Below, one piece after another: positions 1 through 11,972 of a DNA stretch of 64,000 nt. Source of the stretch: Cardiocondyla obscurior (Eukaryota > Arthropoda > Insecta > Hymenoptera > Formicidae); contig NC_091877.1 of NCBI RefSeq assembly GCF_019399895.1, positions 5,662,419 to 5,726,418 on the forward strand, given 5' to 3'. A program made the translations under genes and the position numbers. Under the pieces are notes generated by a model. That model did not search any database. It was not told where the DNA came from and saw only the letters and a list, made by a program, of their open reading frames with translations. Each line of letters starts with the position of its first letter. Position 1 is the stretch's first letter.

Positions 1-156
1 TTCCTTTGAAAGCTGAAACGTCAGTCGTCCAGTTTCCGGGAAATGTTATTACAATAGCTTGAAAGAACCTGAACTAATAATCTTATCAATTCGTTTCGGA
101 ATTTTACCCCAAACATTATCTTTTAGGTCTTTGAATAGATTTTATTATTTCCAATA

Positions 157-209
<53 letters not shown>

Positions 210-2848
210 GAGACAATTTATTAACAGTTATATCAACTTTTTTTAGGCCTTTCTTCTTTTCATCATTCGATCGTTTTTATCAGATAGACATTTCGATTGA
301 TACAATTTGCGTCAAATTCTTATCTTAACACTTGATCGAGAGACGTCGGCTTTACATAGACAGTTAAATATTATTATATGACGAATGGGATCGAGACTCC
401 GGAGTTAGCGAGCTGATGATGTGGTTATTCAATTATTGTTAATTTATTAATTTGGTGTTTTATTTCTATGACCTATATATAATATCTTAATGTACGTAGG
501 AAAATTAGCGTGCGATAGCGGTGCTTTTGAATCTATCTAGTTTAAACTTTGCAATGAATTTCCTACATATAATATAAAAATTTAAAGGCAAAAACTTCTA
601 TATACAAATGTGAGAAGCTTCTCGTACATTTTTTATTAATAGCTTCGCTGTTTTTACGTCTGACCGGGTCGTCACTTTGTCGCAGCCTCTTAACACGAAA
701 ATTAAACATCTCGAAAGACTTAGCGTTTATTTCAGAAGTGGAACGTTCGATACATTTTTACGCGCGTTAAAGAGATATTCGGCTTCTTAAAAGAAGGCGT
801 TTCTCACATTTATGGAAAAGCTGCTCGCCGGCAGAAAAGTTCAAACTAGACCGAGCTAGTTTTGTATCGAAATAGGAAAAGATACAGATGTTACATATTG
901 AAAACAAAACATCGTGTCTGAAAACAGTCTCATAAATTGCCGTATCTTTATGTCGCGCCAATAAAATAGGAAAACAGGAAACGTCAGCTTATTCAACGCT
1001 AGCCTTTTTTTTTTCTTCTTTTTTTTTTTGAAATCTTTTCTTTATCCCTTTTTTTGCTGAGCATTGATAACTGCAAGAAAATATTTGCTTTCGCAGGAGG
1101 ATTTGATCTGGCAGATTTTCACAACCTAAGCCCTTCGTGTTCATCTCGGCTTTAATCGCGATGCGTGCAATGACGAGTCGCTATGCAGCCGCCTATATCG
1201 CGAGTAACAAAAATAAAAATGTTACATAAAATACTCGAGACCGTGAGGATAAAAATTTATAATAAACGACCAGAATATCCTTATAGACTATGGAGCTTGT
1301 TTTCTTCAGATAACGAAATCGAGCTCGACGATCTCCCTTCCGGGGATTGACTTTTCGGCGCAGACGGAAATCGCGATACGATCGTTGTAATTGCTTTAGA
1401 TATAGATATCCCGTTTCACATAATAAAGTGTCGGATGTTTTCTCACGTCATAAATCACGTCAGGTTCACGTGCTTCTCGTTACGATAGGAACCGTTAAGG
1501 CTCGCGCGAGGCAATGTTAAGGGCAAATGAGTAAGTTTTAGCACAAAACTTGCGGTACTTACGCAACGGGGGTCAAGGGTGCCGAAAAGGGGGAGGGATC
1601 ATCGACTCACCGATTGGTCAATGTGCTCCCATTTTTCCCCAACATAGTCCCAGATTTGTTCGGTTGTTGTTCGCGAAATAAGGGAGGAAACCGACACGAG
1701 AGCGCGGAATATAATAAACATTGGTCGGCAGTTGTAATCAGCGACGAGCAATAGCGGCACTCTCGGGATCACTGTGGGCTTATATCATTTGTAGCCTGTG
1801 TCGCGGCTGCAAATATAGATTGGTCTTCATATATATGCGTACGTGTCCGTTCGCCGTCGTGTGCGCGTAGGTATGCTTAGGTCGCGTGGAAGATTCGCGC
1901 GTATTTATTTTTAGCGCAGCCCAAAATGCGTCAAGATGTACCTCACGCGGCAGGTTCCTCTCGCACCTGTTTCGCTTTAATCGGATTAAGTTCCGAACTC
2001 CTCGCGATCGCGCCGACACGCGAAACCGGCGAGAAGGCGACGCGGGTATTAATAGAAGATTGATGAATATTAACGACAGATAAATCCGTAGACGCTCGCC
2101 CTGCAGTTCCGATCCGAAGATCGCGGCACTGTGACGCATGCATTCCAAAACTCAAACTCGCGAAGGAAACAAAGGTCTTAGTTCAGGAATGCAAGAGATC
2201 GTTTGAGAGATCGGCAGACCCGTGGCTCGGTAAACGGAGGACGGAAGTTTATCTTCGGTATACGCACTCATGAATATATTCCGAATTAATTCCCGGCCTT
2301 CGCAAAATTCGGGAGTCTGTAATATTTAGTTATCTCCTGAAATCTTTGCAATCAGTCAACACGAGCTATTCTCGTATTACAAGATGAATATTAAAAGGTA
2401 TGCATATTTATGCATTCCTCGGCTTTAAGAAATAAACTTTTTACGGTGTTCTAACTCGTAGAATTTGCAACTAGATAATCCCGCAATTTTATTATAATAC
2501 AAAAAGATTAATGATTTGCGTTTATACGGTGTTTGTGGACTCGACTGGTTTAAGAGCTCTCGATTTAAGACATTAAACGTTAATTTATTCCAAAACTCGT
2601 CGACAATTTAAATTTCTTTGAATATTTCATCGATTTTCATATATTTTCAACTGAATCGGAGTCGGTAATTATAGTTAAATATTCTTCAGATTGCAACTGT
2701 TAGATAAATATTTTTTTTATTATTTTAATTGAAGCTTTATTATTACTACAATCATTAAATGACTAAAAAAATTATTTGGAATTATTTGATCACGTCACTC
2801 GGTTGAGTTTGAATGTGACTGACTCTTGATCCTCTGAGCAGCAAGTAA
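1..2848. other. Gene-free left flank
   Basis: No open frame here resembles a known protein; the longest frames (around 1780-2155) overlap each other on both strands and have no recognisable family. The stretch holds a TA microsatellite and T-run at 162-209. A locally CpG-rich block at about 1320-2250 looks like a promoter island by composition. If it is a promoter, the transcript it serves has its coding part outside the window or is non-coding. Nothing else can be supported. Confidence 0.6.
162..209. repeat. TA microsatellite followed by poly-T
   Basis: About 32 bp of alternating T and A run directly into about 16 consecutive T. This is simple sequence, probably length-variable between individuals. 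Confidence 0.95.
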
Positions 2849-2932
2849 GTCAGGATGGCCGAGCGGTCTAAGGCGCTGCGTTCAGGTCGCAGTCCACTTC
2901 TGTGGGCGTGGGTTCGAATCCCACTTCTGACA
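2849..2932 (+). tRNA. tRNA-Leu (anticodon CAG)
   Basis: Seven-base acceptor arms GTCAGGA (2849-2855) and TTCTGAC (2925-2931) pair, with one G-T wobble, and are followed by discriminator A at 2932. The A box (TGGCCGAGCGGTCTA) and B box (GGTTCGAATCC) are intact. The anticodon stem CTGCG/CGCAG encloses a 7-base loop with CAG at 2883-2885, so it decodes CUG. A long variable arm, as expected of class II leucine tRNAs, lies between the anticodon and T arms. No intron is present. It carries its own internal RNA polymerase III promoter. It sits alone, about 740 bp upstream of ANAPC13. Confidence 0.97.
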
Positions 2933-2935
2933 ATC

Positions 2936-2941
2936 TTTTTT
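2936..2941 (+). terminator. Pol III terminator of tRNA-Leu
   Basis: A run of six T starts four bases after the tRNA discriminator base. This is the standard RNA polymerase III stop signal. A further T-rich stretch follows as backup. Confidence 0.85.
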
Positions 2942-3672
2942 CTTTTATTTGCAGAATATTTAACATAATAATTTATATATAAAAATAATAAATTATGTGA
3001 GCATATATTTATATTAAATATACCCGGAATTTGTATTTACAGATTTTTTTTAACACATTTGTGCAACGATTGCACTTAATGTCGATTTGCGAATTACATT
3101 TTCTTCAATTTATTTTCCTTGCAACGTGCAAGCTATTGCACGCGTTCACCGGTCTAAGAAGACCGAAGAAGCCGAAAAGGTGCAGTCGGTGTTGGTTAAG
3201 TGGCACTAACGCACCGGGTATAGTCATTGCAAATGGCGTCAATTCATAAGAATATATTTCATGCACGTGATTTTGCGGATTCTCCTCTGCTAATTTAACT
3301 GATTTTGAGCAATTTTGGGATCACTTAGGACATCAGATCGAATAAACGAGTGTACACGAGCCGGAGATCCTCTTGAATTTTTTATTCGATAGTGAGTAAT
3401 TAGAAATTTTTTAATTATCCGCGACAATTGCTAAGAGCAGTTAACAATCAACTTACTCCCTGTAAACAATGAAAAATTTAATTTATGCTCCCATCAATTT
3501 TTTCATTTCTAAACAGCTATTTTCGCCCCTTTTTGCAAGGAGTTGATTGTAATATAATTGTATTTGATTCTATATAAGATATAGATACACGACATTCAAT
3601 CAGCAACAGATTAATTTATTTATTGAGATAGTATTGTAAGTACAATGTTTTCTCAAGCCTGTCGTTTACGGG

Positions 3673-3909
3673 ATGGACAGTCAGGTGTGCGGAGATGGCA
3701 GACTGATAGACGTGATCGACGAGGGCTGGCGCAAGGAACGTTTACCTATCGACGACATCTCGACGCCAGTGGCTGAGTTGCCGGATCCTGAAAGCGACAA
3801 CGGTGACTCTCACATGACGCTGAAGGAATTGGAGCAGAAGTGGAATAATCTGGCTTTAAGTACACTCAGCGACAGTCATCTACATTCTCCAACGCCACTA
3901 CACAACTAA
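3673..3909 (+). CDS. ANAPC13: Anaphase-promoting complex subunit 13
   Basis: A complete 78-residue single-exon protein, against about 74 residues for vertebrate APC13. It opens MDSQVCGDGRLIDVIDEGWR and contains the family block LPIDDISTPVAELPDPESDN, followed by a KELEQKWNNLAL segment, all colinear with human APC13. The family is a small acidic, mostly unstructured subunit that staples TPR subunits of the APC/C, the nuclear/cytosolic E3 ligase that triggers anaphase. No intron interrupts the coding part. The start ATG is the first in frame. ZFAND1 begins only 83 bp downstream on the same strand, with no canonical AATAAA between, so the two may share a transcript. Identification is from remembered family sequence, not a search. 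Confidence 0.93.
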   Translation: MDSQVCGDGRLIDVIDEGWRKERLPIDDISTPVAELPDPESDNGDSHMTLKELEQKWNNLALSTLSDSHLHSPTPLHN

Positions 3910-3992
3910 ATTTTGTCATTACTTTCCTCAAACACAGAAAAATATATAAAATATAATTTTATTTCGATATTCTTTCGTCATTACGCCATAAA

Positions 3993-4884
3993 ATGGAATT
4001 TCCAACCACTGGAGAACGCTGCTCAGTAGCAGATTGTAAATTGTTAGATTTCTTACCATTTGTATGCGAACATTGTCAAGCAACTTTCTGTAAAGAGCAT
4101 TTCAACATGGTATCACACGAATGTTTAAAAACTGAGACTGCAAAATCAATTGGGGAGCAATCAGCAGGCTTTTTGTGTTCTAAAGAGTTATGCAAGGATA
4201 CATCGCCAGTCGAGATGCCTTGTATTAAGTGTAAGCAGCATTTTTGCGTGACGCACAGACATCACGGATGCTTAGAATTGAGCGAGACGGAAAAAACACA
4301 AAAACTGAAAAAATGGCAGATACCAAAGAAACAATTTGCAGAAGCAAAAGCAAAAGTAGATCAACAAATCACAGACAGTTTGAGGAAATCCAAAAATACA
4401 GCATTGGCAAATAAAGTATTATTATATGTTACACATTAAATAAAAAGTATTTTAATGTAAAACAGATGTCTACATTTTTGTTTGTTTGCAGGTACAACTC
4501 ATGCGTGTGAAATGTTCCGCGATTGGTCCTAAAAATGTACCGACGAGCGAGAGAAGTTACTTCTTTGTGCATTTGCCACTCGCGGTTAAAAATAAGCACA
4601 TCGGCACATCGAAAGGCACTTACGTCAACATGCACTGGACAATTGGCAAATGTATAGATTCAATAGCGGACACCCTCAAAGTTCCCAATAATAACAATAC
4701 AGCCACCACGAATAAATTAAAACTATTTCGTCACTCTACCGGAGATTTGATATGCAACGAAATGGATACGCCTTTGGCAAAATTATTTCAAGATTCTGTT
4801 GTTTTCGATGGGGAACGAGTTATTTTGGAATATTCTGATAATGTACCTGATAATGTAATAGATTCGTCTTTGTATAAAGTATAG
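3993..4884 (+). CDS. ZFAND1: AN1-type zinc finger protein 1 (ZFAND1)
   Basis: Two coding exons, 3993-4415 and 4492-4884, are joined in phase 0 (donor AAA|GTATTA, acceptor TTTGCAG|GTA), giving 271 residues against about 268 in human. Two AN1 zinc fingers lie in the first exon: ligands C10, C15, C25, C28, C33, H36, H42 and C44, then a second Cys/His set at about residues 62-91 ending HRHHGC. A lysine-rich linker follows. The second exon encodes the C-terminal ubiquitin-like domain, including the FVHLPL strand. The known role of the family is to recruit p97/VCP and the 26S proteasome to arsenite-induced stress granules. The first exon can read through the donor to a nearby stop, but conserved C-terminal sequence supports splicing. 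An AATAAA at 5279-5284 is a plausible cleavage signal. Confidence 0.93.
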
Positions 4885-6602
4885 ATACTGTGTGGTGCTT
4901 TGTTGTAATGAAATTTTTTCAAATAACAATTAATTACGCAATTATTGGAAGAGTGTGATGATTTTTCTTTCACATACTTCTGATATAGTGGGTCTTTATA
5001 TATTTCTGTCGGTGTTTTGACTTGTTAGCAACGATCAAAGAACACAACTCTTAGAATAATACTCGTTTATTACAAACTAGAAGGTTTTATATCAGTTTTA
5101 CATTTATTCTTGACAAAGAGACATCTAAATGCATTAAAGAAATTATTTATACCAGATTATTGTCAGATTTGTTTAAAAGAAAAGAGCAATGATATTCTGA
5201 CTTTGGCACTGGACGTTTCTTCTCTCATATACACAAGTTATGCTAATGTAACGATGAAGAAACATAAATTATTATTCAAATAAATGTGCGCTCATGATTT
5301 CGTAATACACATATGGCATTGCATACACTACATGTGAATAAGAATGATCATTGATAATTATCAATATCATAAGTTCAACAATGCACGTACATCCACTTAT
5401 TTATAGAAGAATAATACTTCTGTAAATATTTATTATAAAAGAAAATGTAAAATCAAAAACTGCTTATATATGTTGCTTTATGATCAAATGCTTGAAAATA
5501 TTTAAATAAAGAAAAAAAAGATCGAAACAATATAACGATTTACATCTATCTAGTGGAGTAAATTAATTTCTCAAAATTCGTTTACATATATCATATTCTA
5601 ATCTCAAATTCATTATTATCTAACTTACATATCTCAATGGAAGTAACGTATGCGAGAATGTGCACGCGATTATCGTTATCTGAATTCTTATGAAATAAAG
5701 CTGCTACTCTTATTAATAGTACATCAATATTAATCATTAAAACAACAGTGTTGTAATGTGCTGAAAAATGCAATTAATATATTGCAATAAACTATCTCGC
5801 GTTAGGAAACGGATAATATCAGATCTGAACGCTTCAACTTAAAATTATTTTTGCATATCGCATGAAGTACATTAAATGCGCTATAAAAAAAAAAAAATTA
5901 GAAATGACGTTTGAGAATTGGATGTTACATGTAGTTACAAAATTTTGTGATTTGTATGTGATATTATGACGTAACACATCATGTAGAAATTGTATTTAGT
6001 GAAATGCATATTACAGAATTTATTATGATAAATATCTCTCACTTTCGTCTTTAATTATAACTCAATGTTTAAACTACCAGTCACGTACAGGACGAATGCA
6101 TTAATTGTGCCCCGTGTAACGTGCACAAGAGCGTGACACGTAGTTCGCCGATGCAAGTGCGAAGCATTTGAATCATGCAATTTACTATTTAAGCAAAAAG
6201 GTATGCTTTCCTTAGTATTAAAAAGAACTTTTACCGCCAATGTAAATACACAGGACATCATTTCTGCATCCGTATGTGTAAAATATAATCTTTATGTAAA
6301 ATCTTTATCGACGCCTTCGATCGCGAACGTATCCTTTCGTGCACGAAAAAAGCTCGTCGACTGTTGGTGACATGTTATCCTTTACTTACGTACAGTTGAA
6401 AATAATTCTTGAAATAAAGGACGAGTTTGATGAGAGACAAAATGCACAGTATGTATAAAGAGATCGCAAAAAGGACGAGAAATGCCATTCGCGCGTTTAT
6501 ATTTGTCTCTGTATCCTGCGATCCGCGCGACCGGCCACCGCTGGCCACCTGCCTGTTGGCTGCAGAATGTATTTGGTAACGGTAGGTGGCCTGCAGTCAA
6601 GC
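4885..6602. other. Tail-to-tail intergenic region, ZFAND1 and tetraspanin 3' UTRs
   Basis: AT-rich, with no coding frame beyond about 70 codons. It lies between the stop of ZFAND1 (+) and the stop of the tetraspanin (-). It holds AATAAA on the plus strand at 5279-5284 and the reverse complement TTTATT at 6019-6024, so it probably consists of the two converging 3' UTRs. The last 150 bp (6480-6602) are GC-richer and adjoin the tetraspanin stop codon. Confidence 0.6.
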
Positions 6603-7937
6603 TCAGGAATGCCAGCGGGACTTCTGCAATTCGATCTGGCCCTCCAGCGTTTTCGCGAGGTAGATCACAAACAGCTGGCTGAGCGCTATACCCAGAGCAA
6701 TACCAGCTATCGTGTAGAGATTACGTTCCGCCCAGCTGCGCACGATCTCGATGCACCCACTGGTCCACACCTTTTTACTTGCTTCCGACACTGGTAACAT
6801 TTGGACCTTGTAACCGCACATTATATTTACAAGTCCACTCTGAAAGTTATAATTATATTATTTGTATAGTTTTTAGTTGTTTTTTAATGTTGCTTTTTAT
6901 GTATGAATATAATAATGTACGTACTGATATATCAGTAGCATTTATGCAACAAGAGAACGGTACACCGCAACGTTCCACACTAGGGCTAGTACAATTGAAA
7001 TATTCATTTTTTCCCCAATCCAAATATCCCTCTTGACTCAAGCCGCAACATTTAAACTGCAATGTAAAATTTCATAAATATTTTGCAACATGTATTTACA
7101 TCATTATTAATTTTATTTTCAGTCTTTACTTCTTGTTGGCCAAAATCAATGAAATTCTGCAGATCTGGATCTTCCCTGTACGTTTGAATTATCTTGTCTG
7201 TGAAAGATTCTTCCAAAAGAGACTGCAGGGTATGTGGAAATACAAAACCAACAATTGCCACACCCATTTCCAAAAGGAAAAATACTAGAAGACACAGTGA
7301 ATACTAAAAAAGAAAAAGAAATAATTAAATCAGTGAAATACATATATTTATGGCTGCATGAATAAATATTCTTTGCAGGTAATACTAACAAACTTAAGGA
7401 GGCATGTATTTTCACGAAGGGCTCCAACACATCCAGCAAAACTGACAACAAAAACCACTCCACCAGCTATCAGCATCACCAGAGAAATGTTCAAAACAAC
7501 ATCATAAACATTCTCTACTCTGACAGATCCAGTTGCCTGCCATTTATCCACAAATGCATAAAGACCCACACCAATCAGGAGTCCACCAAACAGCTGGGCA
7601 TAAAAAAAAAAGTATTAGCTTTATTTACATCATCACATTTAATAATGCAGCCATTTTTACGTTTCGTTAATTATCTTTAACTCTTGTTTTACTTTTTTTT
7701 TTTTTCTGTGCCAAGAAACATGGAACTCAATTAAGACTTTGGTAGATTTAAAAAGCAACAGTTTAGTAAAAAAAAATCGCAAATGAAACAAATTATCGCT
7801 CAAGTGTAAAATGTGGAAAAATGGTCTACGAACGAAATGCTCACCCAGAAGACGAAATTTAGCATAAAAATCATGTACTTCACGCACGAGCTGACGTACG
7901 TGAAGTTGTTACTGCGCCTGCGATTATTCATCATCAT
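6603..7937 (-). CDS. TSPAN33: Tetraspanin-33-like (TspanC8 subfamily)
   Basis: Five exons, read from the right: 7937-7845, 7593-7390, 7303-7130, 7056-6925, 6839-6603. All are phase 0 and give 279 residues (human TSPAN33 about 283). TM1 runs from VKYMIFMLNFVFW across the first junction to LFGGLLIGVGLYAF; TM2 is around VVFVVSFAGCVGALRENTCL and TM3 starts YSLCLLVFFLLEMG. The large extracellular loop carries CCG, a single Cys, VERCGV, SCC and two more Cys. That is eight cysteines, the mark of TspanC8 proteins, which escort ADAM10 (Drosophila Kuzbanian) out of the ER. TM4 is IAGIALGIALSQLFVIYL. YREDPDLQNFIDFGQQ and the extracellular loop match TSPAN33 best. Three in-frame ATGs stand in a row at 7937-7929; the first is taken as start. 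It is divergent from BRD8. Confidence 0.93.
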
Positions 7938-8334
7938 GTCGCGATGGGGATTCGAGAAATCTCATAAACAATCGGCGTCCTCGCGACGGATGTTCTCAGT
8001 AGAAATAACCGGATTTCCTAGTCTCGCGCGTTCGTTCAATTCACGGCGATGAGGCACAACCTGTGTCGATGCATACTCCGACAGCCTCCGCACGCTCCGC
8101 CATTACGACGTCCCACTGTCATGACGTTTCCATGTTCCTGCGTTCCGTCGCGCTGGCGCGCACGTGAATCAGCTGTCCGTTCGTTCCGCGTTCCGCGTCA
8201 CTAAAATTGGAGTATTTGACTTGGCGTCGGTTGTTTTAGTTGTGAGGCACAGTTAAGCAACAATTACATGTAAATTAAAATATATCTTTTAAATTGCAGA
8301 TAAATCTGTGGGAAATCTCTAAGAAAAAGACGCA
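7938..8334. promoter_or_regulatory. Bidirectional promoter, tetraspanin / BRD8
   Basis: The two start codons face away from each other across 397 bp. The centre (about 8060-8210) is CpG-rich and carries a perfect CACGTG E-box at 8161-8166, an adjacent CAGCTG at 8170-8175 and CRE-like TGACGT and GACGTC cores near 8110-8130. No TATA box is obvious. The spacing implies that one CpG-island promoter drives both genes; transcription starts are not visible from sequence alone. Confidence 0.7.
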
Positions 8335-11300
8335 ATGGCATCGATGCAGGACAGTTAGTATAGTTTTTATTAATCTTCGACGCTTTTAATGAAAAACATT
8401 TATAGGTTAAGAAAGCTAGATCAAATTCCAATCAATTATTTGCAATAAAATTGCACAGTTTAATCAAGAAAATTAATTTCAGGAATGAAACTCAAACGCG
8501 CAAATTCAAACTGTGATGCATGGTCAACAAGAGAACAACTGTGTCTTGCATCAAGTGTGCTGAAATCTGGAGATCAAAATTGGATGAGTGTATCTAGATC
8601 ATTGAAGCCCTTTGTTGAAAAAGAACCGGTGAGGCCTGCAGACTGGTTCTCACAAAAATCATGCGCTATACAATATGCATGTCTATTAGAAACTGCAGAT
8701 ACCCCGAAAAGAAAAAAACGGGAAAGTGGTGAAACTACTAGCGAGTGCATAGTAAGAAAACTAACTCAGGAAAGAATAGCTGAGTTGAATCAACTTTTAA
8801 ATAATCAAAAGGAAGAATATTTGCGACTTAAAACAGATATAAGCCATCTCAAGTCTGGTGCAATAAGCGATGAAAAATTGGAAAAAATATGGCTAGACAT
8901 ACAGCAAGATGATCGTGATTCTGAGCAAAAAACACGAACTCACTTGGCATGGTTGGCAAAACGTCAACAACAGCAAAAGCAAGAGATGAGTTCGCCATCC
9001 GTCTCGACTTCGATTGCAAATCAAAATCGCAAACACGCGGAAGGCGCAGCAGAATTAACGCAGGAATCTACCACGACAGAATTGTCGGTGGAAAATGAAG
9101 AGGAAAAGAAAAGTAACAAGGGTGGCAGGTCTCCATTGTTGACAAGTTTACTGAAGTCCCCGAGTCCAACCACTCAGACTGCGCAATCTTTTCCATCTAC
9201 TCCCGTTCAAGTAAGCTCGCCAACCATCACCAGTCTTCTTGGATCCACTCCTAAAATGCTGAATGCACAATTGACGCAAAACGTATCACCGCAATTGCAG
9301 CAATTGGTATCGACCGCGATAGCCAGCGCTAATGTGCCACCAGAACGTCCCTCTGTCGGCGCTCCTACGCTCTCTATGCTGCTGGAGATGCCGGCGAGCA
9401 CGCAAAGAGGACCTCTACCAAATTTGCAAACGACATCTTCCACTGCAATTGTATCTGTTGCACAACAGCAACCAACAACTGTGACCGTGGCTGCCACCAC
9501 ATCCGAGGCGCGCAATTTCCAGCAAACCGTGCAACCTCAAGTTCAGCAAGCGGCTGTTCAAAACGGAGCGGCGACGACGACGACGACGATATCAGCTACA
9601 ACTCCAGCGACTGCTGCTGTTCCAACAAATATGTCCGTATCAGAGAACGTGGTGCAAATGATAGATCACATAGACGTGATACGGAAAGATATAATAGGAA
9701 ATGTAATAGATAAGGACGAGATAAATGACATAATCGACGACATCGAAGAGTTGATCAAGGAAGAGATCACTGGAAGCCCACAGACGCTAGACACAAGTGG
9801 TGCAACAACGACGACAACGACAACAGCGGTTATCAGCGGTCTTGCGAGTATGCCTCAACAAGCAACGGAAATAGCAGCAGTGCGACCAAGACCGCAACCG
9901 AGAGATGTGGACGAAGCCGTGTCATTATCCGATTCACCGCAAAGCGAAATGGCGATTGAGGAAATTGATTCTAGCACTTCTAATATCGCCGAAATTATTG
10001 GAACGGTTGCTATAGAGCCTCAGGAACCTAAAATTACTGTCGCGAAAATACCGGAAACCTCATCAAACACATCAGAAATCAAGTCCGAAACAAATACTTG
10101 TGATAAGAAAACTACTTCGTCAGAGAAACTCGTTTCGGAGGTGAAAATCAATGACGAAGAAATTAATAAGACTAGTTCGACGGAGGAGAAGCAATCGAAA
10201 GTCGAAACGAAATCTGTGGACCACGCGTTAAATGTAGAAACCGAAGAAAAAAATTCTAAACTTTCAAAAGAAACAGTAAATAAAACCATGGAGAAGGTGA
10301 GAGAAGAAGACGAAGAAGAAAAAGAAACAGAAGTTCTAAAACACCCTACGTTTGACGATAAAGAATCATCTAAAAGCGCTAAACAGCAAAAGGAATCTTC
10401 GGGCGACACTGAAGGTAAAAATAATGCGAAATTAAATCAATTGGAAATTTATTTAGCAAAATTTACAGGGAATCAGCAGGACGTGCCGTCTGCGGAGATT
10501 GTCAGCGTCTCATCGGAGGTGACGAACGATCTACCCAGTGCCGAAGACACGGAAAAGTCGCAGGATATCAGCTTGATCCTGGAGGATGACGAGAGCAGCC
10601 AAAGTACGGAAAGTAAGAAGAAAGCAGTGGCGGAGAACCAGATCATCGAAAACGCAGTCGAAAGCACCGAGTCTTCGGAATCGTTTAAAGAAGAATCCAG
10701 TGTGGTAAAAGAAAAAATTGTTATGGAAATAAAAGAAGAGCCTTCGGTAAAATTAGAAAGCGCAAATGAGAAAACGTTGGAAATATATGTAGACGAGATT
10801 AAAAAAGAGGAAGTTAAGGACTCATCGGAAAATATTACAAGTTCCATCTTGCAGGACGTCGAGGTCAAACAGAAAAAAGCCAGTAACGAGCTGATCGCTA
10901 GAAATGAGGATACTGTACACGTAGCAACCACAGAAGAGGCAAAAAATATTAAAAACGAGCCAATCGAGACCACGACAATTGATACAAAAATGAGTATTAA
11001 AAAAAACGAGAATACGGAAGTTAAAACCGAAGAATTAAAAGTTGAAACGACACTGGAAGTTACTGGTTCGGTTCACGAGAAGAGTGCACTCCGTAGTCTG
11101 TTAGAGGAAGACAAAAAAGAGACAGTGGAGGTAAAAGATGAGAAAGAGGAGAAAGTAGATGTAAAGAAAAACGCGGAAAACGAACAGATCATAAAAAAAG
11201 AGCCAGAATCCACGGTCGGGGAAGAGCCCGGAGAGCTGGATGAGGAGGAGTCCTCATTGAGCAAATTAAATAGCAGTAAAGCGATGAAAACGTATTCCAA

Positions 11301-11972
11301 AAAGCAGAATGTCGCTGTAGATAGCGAGCCAGAGAATGAGGGCACAGGAGAAGGCGCAGATTACCGTGCTTGGAAAAAAGCGGTCATGCTCGTTTACAAT
11401 CGTTTAGCGACACACAAGTACGCATCAGTGTTCCTCAGACCGATCACTGAGGATCAGGCACCTGGATATCATTCAGTGATCTTTCGACCGATGGACCTGT
11501 CGACCATTAAAAAGAACATTGACAACGGTACAATTAGATCGACCACACATTTTCAGAGAGACGTCATGCTAATGTTCCAAAATGCGATTATGTATAACAA
11601 ACATGATACGTTTATCTTTAAAATGGCAGTCACGATGCAAGAGGAATGCTTACAACATATGCAAGTAAGAAAGATTCTGTTTATTAGTCACATCTGTATT
11701 TTACATTTTTATTACATTATATTTAAAATTCTTATTATCTGTTTTTTAAATATATCTCAAGTTTTTAATTATTATTAATATCACTTATTTTTCAGATATT
11801 GGTACAAGCAACGGGAGAAGGAACGTTTCGGAGAGAGACTAGGACCGCTGCAAGCAGTAGTAGCGAGATAATAGAGACTACTCTTAAGCGAAAACGAAGT
11901 CACATCACTCCGAGTCCACATGATACCGATAGTCCACGTTCGAAAAAACGCAGAAAATCTGAAAACGATTAA
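8335..11972 (+). CDS. BRD8: Bromodomain-containing protein 8 (TIP60/NuA4 complex subunit)
   Basis: Three exons, 8335-8353, 8483-11664 and 11796-11972, give 1125 residues with exact phase. Exon 1 is only 19 nt (ATG GCA TCG ATG CAG GAC A|GTTAGT) and reads in frame into the main exon; if it is rejected, translation starts at ATG 8485. The N-terminal block (WSTREQLCLASSVLKSGDQN, then WFSQKSCAIQYACLLE) is the BRD8 SANT-like module. A Lys-rich coiled coil, long Ser/Thr/Gln and Glu/Lys low-complexity linkers and an Ile/Asp helix (about residues 405-445) follow. One bromodomain lies at about residues 965-1067 (FLRPITEDQAPGYHSVIFRP), with the acetyl-lysine Asn in MYNKHD (codon 11596-11598). The last exon adds a basic tail with KRKR and KKRRK. 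The family is nuclear and works in TIP60/NuA4 acetylation and H2A.Z exchange. Confidence 0.94.

Noticed and set aside
10020..11345. Long minus-strand Ser/Phe-rich frames opposite BRD8
   Set aside because: These are antisense shadows of the Glu/Lys-rich BRD8 linker; GAA/AAA codons reverse to TTC/TTT.
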